Position numbers and translations under genes: made by a program. From contig OZ017799.1 of assembly GCA_963969395.1 (NCBI GenBank), forward strand, positions 22,632,501 to 22,696,500: DNA of 64,000 nt, written 5' to 3'. The notes beneath the pieces were generated by a model, which made no database searches, was not told the DNA's origin, and worked only from the letters and a program-made list of their open reading frames with translations. Source of the DNA: Pseudoscleropodium purum (Eukaryota > Streptophyta > Bryopsida > Hypnales > Brachytheciaceae). Below are positions 12,171 through 23,300 of the stretch, piece by piece. How positions within the stretch are numbered: the stretch's first letter is position 1; each line of letters begins with the position of its first letter.

Positions 12171-15100
12171 TGCACTGATGCTGGCTTGTGAAGAAAGTCA
12201 GAATTATTGCTCAACTATCCATATAATAAAAATGAAACAAAAATGAAACAAAAATGAAATCCAGTAAAATTAAAATTAAAAAAAAAGAAAGGAATAGAAG
12301 CAGCCTTCTCTGAACTTTTCTGCTTATTTTATTTGATCTACGGAACAAACGTGAAACTTTCAACGGGATGGAATGGGGCGTCGCCCTGTTTGTGTCCCCG
12401 AAAACCAAAACCAAAACCCAGAACTTCTTCAACGGGACCGTACACTCCGATCCATTACTCCAAGGTTGAATTAAAAGCTGAAAAATACCTTTTTATGCAT
12501 TCGAGTCCCTGGCCTTCACCTTGCACAAGAACCCAACTTGCAGAGGCCGTAACTTTAAACCGACAACACAACGTGCATGCTCGAGGTTGAACAGCCAAGG
12601 TTGAAGTAAGTTACATCGATGCCTGCGTGTACGTTACTCAAGTATTACTTAACTTACGTATATATATATATATATGCGGCTCCCTGAGAACCTCAGTCAA
12701 AGAAAATTGTGTTGAATAAGAACCCGATGTGTGCTTCGTCTGTATACTGCGAGTCAAGGAAGTCATACAGTAGCGCGACTCAATTCAACAGGCAAGTTAA
12801 GGTTAATTAATTACCCTAGCTAGTTGGACAGGGCTCCATTTCCTACAGTAGTGTCTCCTCAGTCTGCCTCACAAATCTGGACTTCGAAAGGACTGTTGAG
12901 TTCTGAAACCACAGGTAGGAAGAAGAGAGCAGAGGCTAGAATTATGCAAAATCAATGAGGACGTGCACGTCAGAGTGATCATACCCTAGAGCCCATACCG
13001 TAGCTGCTGGCAAGCTTCCTAATAAACCAGTGTCAGACAGAGTCCTTGCTTATGATGAGAGCCCCTGAGTAAGAAAGAATCATTGCAAGTTAGGCTTTCG
13101 TGTAAGAGACTTCGGGTTACGCTCTGACCTGAACTTCAGCATGAACAGTCCGAAGAGATGAGTGATCAACTTCTCAGCCGTTTTAGGCCTTGGCACTGTA
13201 AATGCTTCTCTCCATTCGATCCGGTATCTAATAAGGACTCCAAGTTAGTATATAGAGCGAGTTGAAATTCTATCATTCAATTAGTTCGAACTTAAACTGT
13301 GCTTTACCGTTGTGGATTGAAGTCTCCAATGAGTGGATCGGACCAGATATGGCATGTGCAGCCGGAGCAACCACGTGAACTCACATGCTCGAACGTAACA
13401 GATCGATCTAGGAAGATCTGTTGTAAAGACCCTTGGGCAGATGAGCTAGATACAATTTATGAATAAGAACAGATAGCAAGCTGCACAAATCTGAAAAGGC
13501 TGTCTGTCCACAAATCTCTCGATCGTGGCACCGGCGCTGCAATGGACAATTGACTTTCGCCTTGCACACGGAGAGGCATCCAGTATTGGAAATGACGCTA
13601 CAGCCGAATGACAAATTCTGGAAGGTACAGTTTCGTTGGATCAGTTGATTTGTTCCAAAGCAGGATACCTCGAACGACAACTTGAGAGTAATGTTCGCTG
13701 AGACGTGCACGGGAAAAAAATCTACTACTAGCATACGAAGATATTGTCATATCAAAGGAACATACAGCAACGGCCTGCGCCAAATCGGAGATTGGAGGTA
13801 CAGAAGCAAAAGCATCAGTTCGACAAGTCCACCCAAACCTACCCAATGGACGTTTGAGTACAAATCAAGCCAGGGTACAGTAGGGTTGGGTAGAACTTAT
13901 AAAACACCCCTATCATCTCACAGGTTTGTACCTCAATTTCCTTTCTATATTACAACTTACTGGAAAATGACATCAAGCACTCGTACACGTACCAGGAGAC
14001 AGTTGAAAGAGGTCGCCGACTTAGACTCAGCTTCACGCTCCAATTTCTTGTTTTGCGGTCTGCTAGCCAGACGAAAATGCAGAATCAATAAATCCATATA
14101 TGTAAATAATCGGGATTACTACTCGTAGCAGAACTTCGAATATGTTGTAAACCACATTGTATGTTTGTAGCAGAGTAGCCGTCCCGACGCGGTTGGCATA
14201 AAGCTCAGTTGTACCAGCCACAGCACCACCCGCCTCCAGAATCTATGTACTAACACTTTAATAAAAGGTCATTCAAGTCGACTGCACCAGACACTGCACA
14301 GTAAGGTAAGAAATGACCACAGGAGTGACGCTTGGTACTGTTGGGAGTTGCTTTATCACTTGGGGGCATTAACTGATGTAAAAGACGCAAGATAAAGATT
14401 ACCTGTCTACATATCAGTCACTTATCTTTATCAAGCTGTAGTAGGAGTCTAGGAGAGGTGGATTCCTGAAAGGAGATAAGACGGCTTGATTCTTTGTAGA
14501 TTTTGTGCTGTCAGTTTGATGTAAATCATAAATTCAGATGGCTGAAGAAGTCACAAGCATATACAAGCTCGTTTATGTACATGATCTCCCTTGCTTCCCT
14601 AGTACAATTTAAGCCCGTGTCCATGTCTGTAAGAGCAAAGGTACTGAAACTGAAGAATTCTGACATTACTAAAAAAACACGCAACCAAACTTCTAATCAT
14701 CATACAGAACTGAATTTCAGTTATGCAACACATAATGTACGTGGTCATCTGAAAAGACGCTTTAAGTGCGCCCCTACAAATTCCACAAATCAACATCCAT
14801 GCTGTGCCCTCGTAGTACCATTAGTCTCTGAATTTTGCAGAGGTGAAGAGGAACGTACAACATGTATGGATTAACTTGATCAACTCTGCAGCAGCTTGTA
14901 TGCTGGAGCCTGGATATTGAAAGACTGACGAATTTCATACCCAGGCAGCAGTCTGTAAACGTATACGAATCTTGGGCGTTCGGGGAACTAAAAGCTGCTC
15001 GAAAAGAATTTGGATGAGGAATTAAAGAAATTCTATGTGTACTTCACATTGCGCAAAAAGGCAATCATTCCAAGCAGCAGTAAGGACCTGTTTCGCGGAA

Positions 15101-15180
15101 AACTCTATCAGCCACTCGAAACGTCAAGCTTCAAATACAGTCGATGCTTCATCTCCAATTTGAATAGTCACGGGAGTTGA
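12171..15180. other. Less AT-rich stretch without a recognised gene
   Basis: Base composition is more balanced than in the flanking repeats. Several overlapping frames of 80-150 codons lie on both strands between 13408 and 14874. One on the minus strand (13408-13734, 108 codons) is Cys-rich but matches nothing I know. A (TA)n run lies at 12660-12675, and three copies of AAAAATGAAAC occur near 12228-12260. I see no coherent exon chain. Confidence 0.4.
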
Positions 15181-15790
15181 TCTTCAGCAGCATCGAAAGC
15201 GGGCAACGGCCATGTGCGGGCACTCGGAAGATTTATTGCCACCTGAGAACACGGACTGCTGCTCCCACTCCGATCCTAGAGTCTTGCAACTTTTTTTCAA
15301 GAGTTGAAACTCTTGTGGACGTTACTCCTGAAGCACCAACTTGCTCTCAAGGCGCCAGTACTACTGCATAGACTTGTTTTGTAATAGAATGAATTCAGCA
15401 TGCGTTAGTTAGTACTGCGATCGAATGTTATTTACCCAATTGCAAGGTATTGCAGATCCTTGTGCAGGTCGTGCTTAGGCAACCGCTCTTCAAGTAGTCC
15501 TTCTGCCATTATTCAAGAAGCAAACATCCATAGTCCTTCTGCTGCAAATCGCCGTTTCGTTTGCACTTAACTGATTGCTGCATTTCATGCTTTGAATATG
15601 TTGAAGCGTTGTAATAAAGAAAATGCGAGTTAAGAGAAGATAATCAGTTGCGAAATCAGATTTCACGGCTAATTTAGAGATAACTCACAGGAATAGTTAT
15701 TGCTGATGATCCACTTGACCGCATCCCGAAAATCTCCATCTGAAAGCACAGATTCCGTCATCTCCCTTCGTACGCTAGAAGTGAAACTCT
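15181..15790 (-). other. Candidate small spliced gene, exon chain not settled
   Basis: Two minus-strand segments look like exons. One starts at ATG 15761 and runs 24 codons to a donor T|GTGAGTTA at 15689. The second starts at ATG 15509 and runs 24 codons plus two bases to GG|GTAAAT at 15436. The next intron has a TACTAAC branch-like sequence and ends TATGCAG near 15368. Joining the first segment to the second breaks the frame, so the first may be leader sequence with a short upstream frame. After the third segment, several acceptors give either a 46-residue product or a slightly longer one. No family is recognised. Confidence 0.25.
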
Positions 15791-17820
15791 GCTGGTAAAA
15801 AATGACGAGTCGGGATCTCGGCGACAAAAACGGTGATCTCTACCGCTTTGGGGTGATATCTCTTATCGAGGGCTCCGTTTCCCTGTGTGCAGGGCCGCCG
15901 AATTCTAAACCCTAACACCGCATAAAATAATGATATTTATAAATGTAAATGTGTTTTTTATACAATTTGACAGCGTTCATTCTGGCGGACGAATATTCCG
16001 GCAACGTTCGATTTCAGTTTCGGTTAATTTCCATTTCAGAGCAAGAGCAGTTTCAGATCGGTTTCAGATAACCTGTTCCGGAGCTTGCTTTGCGCATCAG
16101 CGGAAACGAACGTCCAAATCCAAAAGTAGAATCAATATAAATGATTTGAGGAAACGTTCAATTTGGCAGTCTGTCGCTGCAGCTAATCACCACTACGATT
16201 GATAAGGATGGCAAATAAAGAGTACTATCCAACCATATTCTGGACAAAAATTACGTACATCGAGATTGGGCTTTTCCATGTTATTCATCAGATATTTTCT
16301 CGATTTCAATATGATTTCCAGCATCACAATGATCGATGGAGTTGCGCATGCTTTTCGGCAAAACATTCTTCGAAATTTGCTTATTCATGCATGTTGACTA
16401 TCATACGTTTACTCAATGACATTGTCATTTTAGCATACGGAATGACATTGCTCATATTAAGTTCCGGTCGGCGGGAAATTCTATGGCTCTGGCAATCGAC
16501 GTCTTTCCGTCGCAATAACAATTGAAACACGCCATCTTCAGAGCATTAACACGAGTCGCAGTGGCTATAATTGAGCTGTTGTGAGCCAGTCACAAATGTC
16601 CTGACACGCACATGAGACGCACATGAGCATGTCAGGTTTCGTCTTGATGAGACGATCATGCCGAAGAATATTTCAGTGGCTTCGAAATGCAGTATTGCAG
16701 TCCCACTCGGCATTAACGGCACCATATGTACAGACGAGGGAGATTCTTACAGAGTGAACTCAGTGCACGACTCTCACCCGGCTGGTGCACGACTTCAGAG
16801 CGCACAGATCTATTTCCTTTGTCAGTCAGTCAAACATAGCACACTACCTCACTTTCTTCCCGTCTCCTTCCGATTACTAACCTCAAAAAGCAGCATGCAA
16901 GAGTACAATGCGACTTCCGTCTCTTCTTGTACCCTCCTTTTCCAAGATAGCAATTAATTAAAGCGGTCCTATCCTGACAAACAGATTGGATGGTGCAGTG
17001 GCCCTGAGGGAAAGACATAAAGCGCTCGCTAGCACACGACAATCTTTTGACTGTAGCAGCGCAGACCTAACGTGGTCAGTATGCAACAAAGCTTGCGACA
17101 ATTCCATCAAAGACCTCCCAGAGCTTATCACAAGCAGTTCACAAGCGTGGCATAATAGCAAATTGACACTTACTACTTAAGATGTCTTGGCATGGCGCTG
17201 ATTGACTTGACGGGATGCTGGCCAGCCACGCCTACACGCAATTGATAATTGCATCATTCGAACGGCGGCGGGCTCAGGTGGCTGTTGAATGCACAGCCAG
17301 CTAGCGAGTGAATGGCTGCATCAGGTAAGTAATCAGGTTTTGTACTTTTGTACTGAAAGCAAAGCTTGGTGTCTCTAAAGCTCGACAGGAAATTCTACTC
17401 AGCAGCCTCCAGGCTGTGCGATTCTAACATTAGGTTCCTCGGCGTCAGGGTTGTTAGGGTTTGCATCTTTTCTGCAGGCACCAACTCTTCGAGAAGCAAT
17501 AATGGAACCCTACTGTATCTCTCTCACATCCGATTTGCTTGCGATGATTCTGACCAGATCACGGGACTCTCTGCTGATCGTGATCTGTGCTCTTTCAAAC
17601 GACGCAAGAAATCAATTCCAGAAATTGGGGAGACTGGCTCAAATTACGGAGTAGCGGGGAAGGATCAAATGATGATTGCATTCTTTTCACAACAAGCTCC
17701 AGACTTGAGTTTCAGAAGCAAAATCTCAAAAGAAGGCTGCTACTACAGCAGGTGATCTAGTCGGTGGTGAAGCAAGAAAATCTGGGGAAATGAATGTCGT
17801 AAGAGAAATTAGATAGACGG
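15791..17820. other. Unassigned less AT-rich stretch
   Basis: An AAACCCTAACACC motif at 15907-15919 is of a kind common near plant transcription starts. Frames of up to 129 codons occur on the plus strand (17366-17755), but none shows domain motifs. No mobile element ends were recognised. Confidence 0.35.
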
Positions 17821-17902
17821 AGTGTCGGTGGCTTAAAACATAGCTCCTCTCCATTCCTTGAATGGCTCACTCCTTCCTTTAAATTAAGGAATTGCACCTT
17901 AA

Positions 17903-18125
17903 CCCTGTAAGAACAAGCTGGTTTCCAAAGAAATCATCATTTTCTAATACCGTGGGAATCAATCGCTTAAAAAAATGGAAAAAGTATTCATTGGAAATCA
18001 AACTATTATAGAAGGTGTTCCCTTTTCACAACAAAACTTCAAGGATAAATAGTTGCACTTCTGTCCCACTCAAGAGAATTTTCTATCATCCATCAAACAC
18101 TTAGTGTCTGCTATAGGTTATAGAG
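17903..18125 (+). mobile_element. Small TTAA-flanked element, 223 bp (family E)
   Basis: The element lies between TTAA at 17899-17902 and TTAA at 18126-18129 and starts CCCTGTAAG. It aligns over its length with the reverse complement of 24799-25005: shared blocks include 'TACCGTGGGAATCAATCGC' and 'AGTTGCACTTCTGTCC'. Flanks outside the TTAA differ between the two copies. A diverged second copy of the interior follows at about 18160-18375. Confidence 0.65.
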
Positions 18126-18159
18126 TTAAAGGATAGACTGGTGACGGTGGAAATCATCC

Positions 18160-18375
18160 ACTTTCGTACTGTGTATATAATTGGTATAAGAAAATCCAAA
18201 AGCACTCACTGGAAGTCAAAGTATTGTAAAAGACTTCACCTTTTCATAGATAACAAATTTGGAGGATGACTATATTATATATAGTTTTGGTTTTGTCTTG
18301 CACCAAATGATTCTTTATCATTCATTAGACACAAAACATTCGTGGCATCTTGTATGGATTAAGTTGTTAGAATAA
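18160..18375 (+). repeat. Diverged tandem copy of the family E interior
   Basis: The order of blocks follows 17960-18130: 'CACTCACTGGAAGTCAAAG', then 'CCTTTTCATAGATAACAAA', then 'TTATCATTCATTAGAC'. Identity is visibly lower than between the two bounded copies. Confidence 0.5.
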
Positions 18376-18399
18376 GCAATTGAATATAGTTTCAAATAT

Positions 18400-20376
18400 G
18401 AAACTATTTAAATTTCGTTGGATCATGTTGAAAGTCACAAGAAGATTTAAGATTCTTGTCACATGCATTGCAATGGACATTGTAGGAATAAACTTTGAAT
18501 TTTCAATTAAAAGTGCTAAAGATTAATACATCTAAAATTGACCATGGGTTCCCATATTCAATAGGCTCACATTTTAGGCAAGAACGTAGGTAGTACTTTG
18601 TATAATTTTGCAAACATGTATTGGTGCAAATCCACCATGGGTTGAAATGGTTATGTAATTTGTGTTAGTTTCAATGCAATTTGTGTCATTTTAACATAGA
18701 TCTAGTACAAAAGCATTTCACCTATGGTAGATTTGTACTAGTAATGTCACAATTGGATGCACTTACCTTATAAGTCCACAATGAGATTGTGAATTACATA
18801 TGTAAGGGAGAGCCATAGGGATAATGGACTTGTCTTCTTCCAAATCAAATCATCAAATCTTAGAGACCTATGGTTCTTTCAAAGAATGTTGGAAAGATGG
18901 TGTTATGATTCTTAACCACCTTTACTCTTTTCACCTACATTAGGTCATGCGACAAAGAAAATGACATGTGAGGGTTTTGTGTAGAACAAATAATCCTCAT
19001 GAATTTTTTCGTGGAAATAATAACACCAATCCAAATTGTTTCTATGACCCCCCCTCCTCCAAGATTGCATTGCCTATGGAAAGAATTGAGATTTCTTTTA
19101 GTAGAGATCTCTATAGAGAAAAACTGCAAATATAATACAATGATTGTACTTTTATTTATTTATTTGTAATTCATCATTGTAAAAATCAATTTGAAGTTAT
19201 TTGGGATTTGTGCACATCTTATAAATATTTGCAAGTCCTTGGGTCCTTCAAAATAACATAAGTACACAAAGTAATGTGAACATTAAACAATCAATTGCAA
19301 ATGTTATACACATAGTGCATATGCATGTTTGGTTAGCAAAAGTCACAACTTGTTAAAAATGTAGTGCTCAAAGTTACTTTGTATCATATACACGATTTTC
19401 TAACAGAATAACTCTAGCCTTGTACTAACCTGGCTCCAAAAGCTTGGGGATAAAAACATGTGGACTAAATAGCAAGTATCATCCTAATGCATCCTTCTGA
19501 AGGTAGAACATCAATCTTGTGAGCTAATTCTGTACAAATGAAGAATGTACCCACTGGTTCAAAAATCAGATCATTTTTGACAAAGTAACTTGGTGGCAGC
19601 CCTTCATGGATAAAGAAGATACTGGTATAAACTTACAATAGATGGTTGGAATGCAAGAACAAATTTCTGAAACCACTAAAGACTGCATACTGCGGACTGC
19701 ACAAGGATTAATTGAAGCTACTAGCAGAGAGTACGCACAATTAAGAAAGGCCGCCAAGAAAGGCATTAAATTTCAGAAGGATTAATATTCATAATCAATG
19801 TCTGCTCAGAAGTCCTTCGACTCCCAAACCATCAACTTCCTCGCATATCTAGATTTCATGTTACAAATTACACGATGGAGTAACAGGGGGGATTTCAGTA
19901 GAGTTCACAGTAAAGTCCTTGAATCCTAAACTTTTATCTCTATTCTCTTGGCACAATAAATGGAGGTTAGGTGGCTAGCTCTTCAAGCAAACTTCTTCAT
20001 CAACTCCCATTCTTCGTCTCCAATGCTTGATATAATCAGTTTCAACAAGTTTGTTGAAACCACAAAGAGGGACAGTTCATCTAGCTCCTCCCAAACCGGT
20101 GGAACACCAGCACTTGAAAATACAGTTCTGATCCACTACACCACCAACCTGCCAACAGCGTGGATAAGTGAAAAGTTCCCCCGAGAGGACTCTGAGGAGG
20201 TCACATCCCGCATTTTAGGGGAGCGCACAACAATGACTCCCACAAACGTAAATTGGTTTTGCACCAGCAATTCAAACGCCAGTCTCCCACAAAATGGAAA
20301 GAATCTAAAAGGGGAGCTGGCAGCAAACTAAGACGCCCTAAATCAAATAATGCAATTTTCAACAAGTCACAAAAGG
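18400..20376. other. Intergenic DNA downstream of the channel gene
   Basis: AT-rich to about 19.8 kb with no gene seen. The last ~400 bases probably include the 3' untranslated part of the minus-strand channel gene. Plus-strand frames at 19960-20331 look like antisense chance frames. Confidence 0.45.
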
Positions 20377-23300
20377 TTAGTCCCTGTCTGGGTCCCTTGA
20401 TGCTCCGCCCTTGGGCCCAGCAGCACTCTCCCGCCTCTCTTTGCTGCTTTTGGGGTTTCCCAGAGCCACAAGGGTGGGAGAGTCATCCGAGAGTGCAATG
20501 TCTTCATGCAACGGAAGAGTATGCTTTGGGCCCTCTATGGCAACTCCAGGAATGATGAGGTTCGGATCAACAGTTGGCCGACTGGGTGCTGCAGCTTTCT
20601 GTGCGTTGTGCCCAGTTGGCTGTTGAGTCCACGGATCGTCACTGCTACTGCTTCCGCTTCCGCTTGTACTTGCTGGCGACTCCCTCCACGGATCACTGGA
20701 GCGTGCTGCTGCCTCCGGAGCTTCTTCCCCACTGGCATTGTTTCCATCTCTTTCTGAGATTTTCCATGGGTCATCAATGGTAGTAGTAGCGGTACTCCCA
20801 TCAACAGCTACATGAACACCTACGTGCATGTCATTCACATTTTGTGTAATCTCCACTTGGTGCTGTTCAGTGGTCCTCACAAACGCAGCAGCTTCATCAG
20901 TCAGGTCACTGTGAACATCCTCCAGAGCTTCTTCTCCCCTGCTGACATTCTTTGCATCTCTTTCCGATGTCGATGGCTCTTTCCATGGGTCATCGATGGT
21001 AGTAGTAGTGGTACTATTTCCAACAGCTACATGAACCCCAACGTGCCTGTCATTCACTTTCTGCGTAACATGCACTTGGTGTTCTTCAGTGGTCGTCAGT
21101 GCTGCAGCAGCTTCATCAGTCAGGTTACTGTGAACATCCTCCGGAGCTTTCTCTTTCCCGATGGCATTCATTGCATCTCTCTCTGGTGACGATGGCTGTT
21201 TCCATGGGTCATCAATGGTGGTAGTAGTACTATTCCCAACAGCTACATGAACACCTACGTGCTTGTCATTCACTTTCTGTGTAACATGCACTTGGTGCTC
21301 TTCAGTAGTCGTCAGTGATGCAGCAGCTTCACCAGTTAGGACACTGTGAACATCCTCCAGAGTTTCTTCTACCCCACTGGCATTGTTTTGATCTCTTTCT
21401 GAAGTCGATGGCTGTTTCCAAGGGTCATCAATGCTAGTAGCAGAATTCCCCAAAGCTACGTGAACCCCTACGTGCTTGTCATTCACTTTTTGTGTAATCT
21501 GCACTTGGTGTTCTTCACTTGGTGTCTCTGCTGAGGCAGCGTGATCAGTCAGGTCACCGTGAACACTGTGATCATTCTCCAGAGCTTCTTCCCCAGTGGC
21601 ACTGTTATCATCTCTTTCTATAGAGTCTGGCTCTTTCCATGAGTCATCAATGATACTAGTAGTACTACTCTCAATATCTACATGAATTCCTATGTTCTTG
21701 GCATGTGCATTCTGCACTTGGTGATCTTCAGTGGTGGTCGTAGCAGTATTCGTATCTTGACTAGTCAGGTCACTGTGAACATCGATCTTTATAGAGGGGA
21801 GTAAAGTCTCACTCTCTGGTGATGCGTCGACGTCGGCCAGACCCACGTTGTTGGAGTACAGATGTGGCACCTCCTCCTCGGGCATCTCCACAACGAGTTC
21901 AGTAGCTGGAACATGAGTTGCAGCAACAGCGTGCCCATTCTCATGCAATGAGCCTGTGTCAGTATGGAACTTGACCAACGTCTCCTCCGTCCCTGCGTAA
22001 GTTCTGTCCATTAAATTCTCACGGACATCAGTCTCCAGAGGAAGGCTATCACCAGAGCTTGTGGGGTCTTCGTTTTGTTGCACTAGAACAGGTGTCTGTA
22101 ATGTCCCATCAGCTACAACTTCCTTCAGTTTCGGAGGTTTGAGATCACTTGATTCCTTGGCTGATTCCTCATTTTCATTGTCCTTAATTGACGCTGCTGC
22201 CTTATCATCCTTGGCAAGCTGTTCACTGAGCCGTAATATAGTGTCTTGAATATCATCTTTGTCGTCGTCTTCCTCCTCATCAGAAGATGCCACTTGGGAA
22301 TCCAACAGCAGCAAAGGCCGCCGCTGGGACTGATTCGCATTCCGCATGTCACGAAATGGAGAGCTTCGTGACTCGGATTCGTCCAAAACTCGTTGCACGG
22401 AACGAATTGGCGTTGCAAGACGAGCACCGTGGTGGCTGATCACCTTAAGCAAGTCCAAGAGGATGATCTCCTGCAAGGTCATGCAATTTTAAAAAAGAGT
22501 TGAAGTGCATCTGCAACCTAAATACTAAAACTCTAAAACCAATTTTGCACAGACGACACCAATCATTTACAGATTCATTGCAAAATGGTGCACTCTCACA
22601 ACGTTCTTTACCCATTACTTTTGAGAATCGGAATCACCGTCACATGACTGGTCTAAGTTGGCCTGACTTTCTAAACATGAATTTTCCAAAGCATTCTTCT
22701 ACTCCCATATGCAGCACCTATTGGCTCTTTGCAATGTTATTAAGGCAAGATAGCAAGTCAACATACAAAATTTCGCGAGAAACACATTGATGGATTTGGG
22801 AACAGTAGAGGGCTTCTAAGAATGCCATAATGCAAACACGTTGGTGAATTTATGACTGACCTTAACACGAAGGTATTCTTCAAAATGAGAAGTCTTCACG
22901 AAGGCTGAAATTAAGATCTGCACACGTAACAAGTTTATCGTTAGTGATAGAATTCATTTCATGCGTTAAGGAAACTTCGATGCTCAACTGATGAGTAAAA
23001 GGATGGAACGCTAACCATCAAAGCTTGGTTCTCAGGATCAATTTGGTCAAAAAAGACACGGCGATGCAATCGTCGTTGTTCTACTTGAGGGTGCTTCGCC
23101 AAGACTTTCCGCATGTCTGCCACAATGGGCTGCAGAAGAAACATAGCCCCGCCAATTATTACCACGTACTCGAATAACGCATGCCCTCATCATTCGTAAC
23201 AGACCGAGAAATGAAATCACTAGTTTAACAACTGCGCGAATGACAAGAATATGAATCTCAATTTACATTTATTTTGCTGACGTCAAGATGACTGATTCCC

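Noticed and set aside
12660..12675. TATATA run as a TATA box
   Set aside because: It is a simple (TA)n repeat with no gene start placed at the right distance.
13408..13734. Cys-rich 108-codon minus-strand frame
   Set aside because: No signal peptide or spacing typical of a known Cys-rich family. An overlapping frame in another phase (13598-13846) is equally open, so coding use is not supported.
19960..20331. 123-codon plus-strand frame beside the channel gene
   Set aside because: It lies antisense to the likely 3' end of the channel transcript and has no motifs or splice context.
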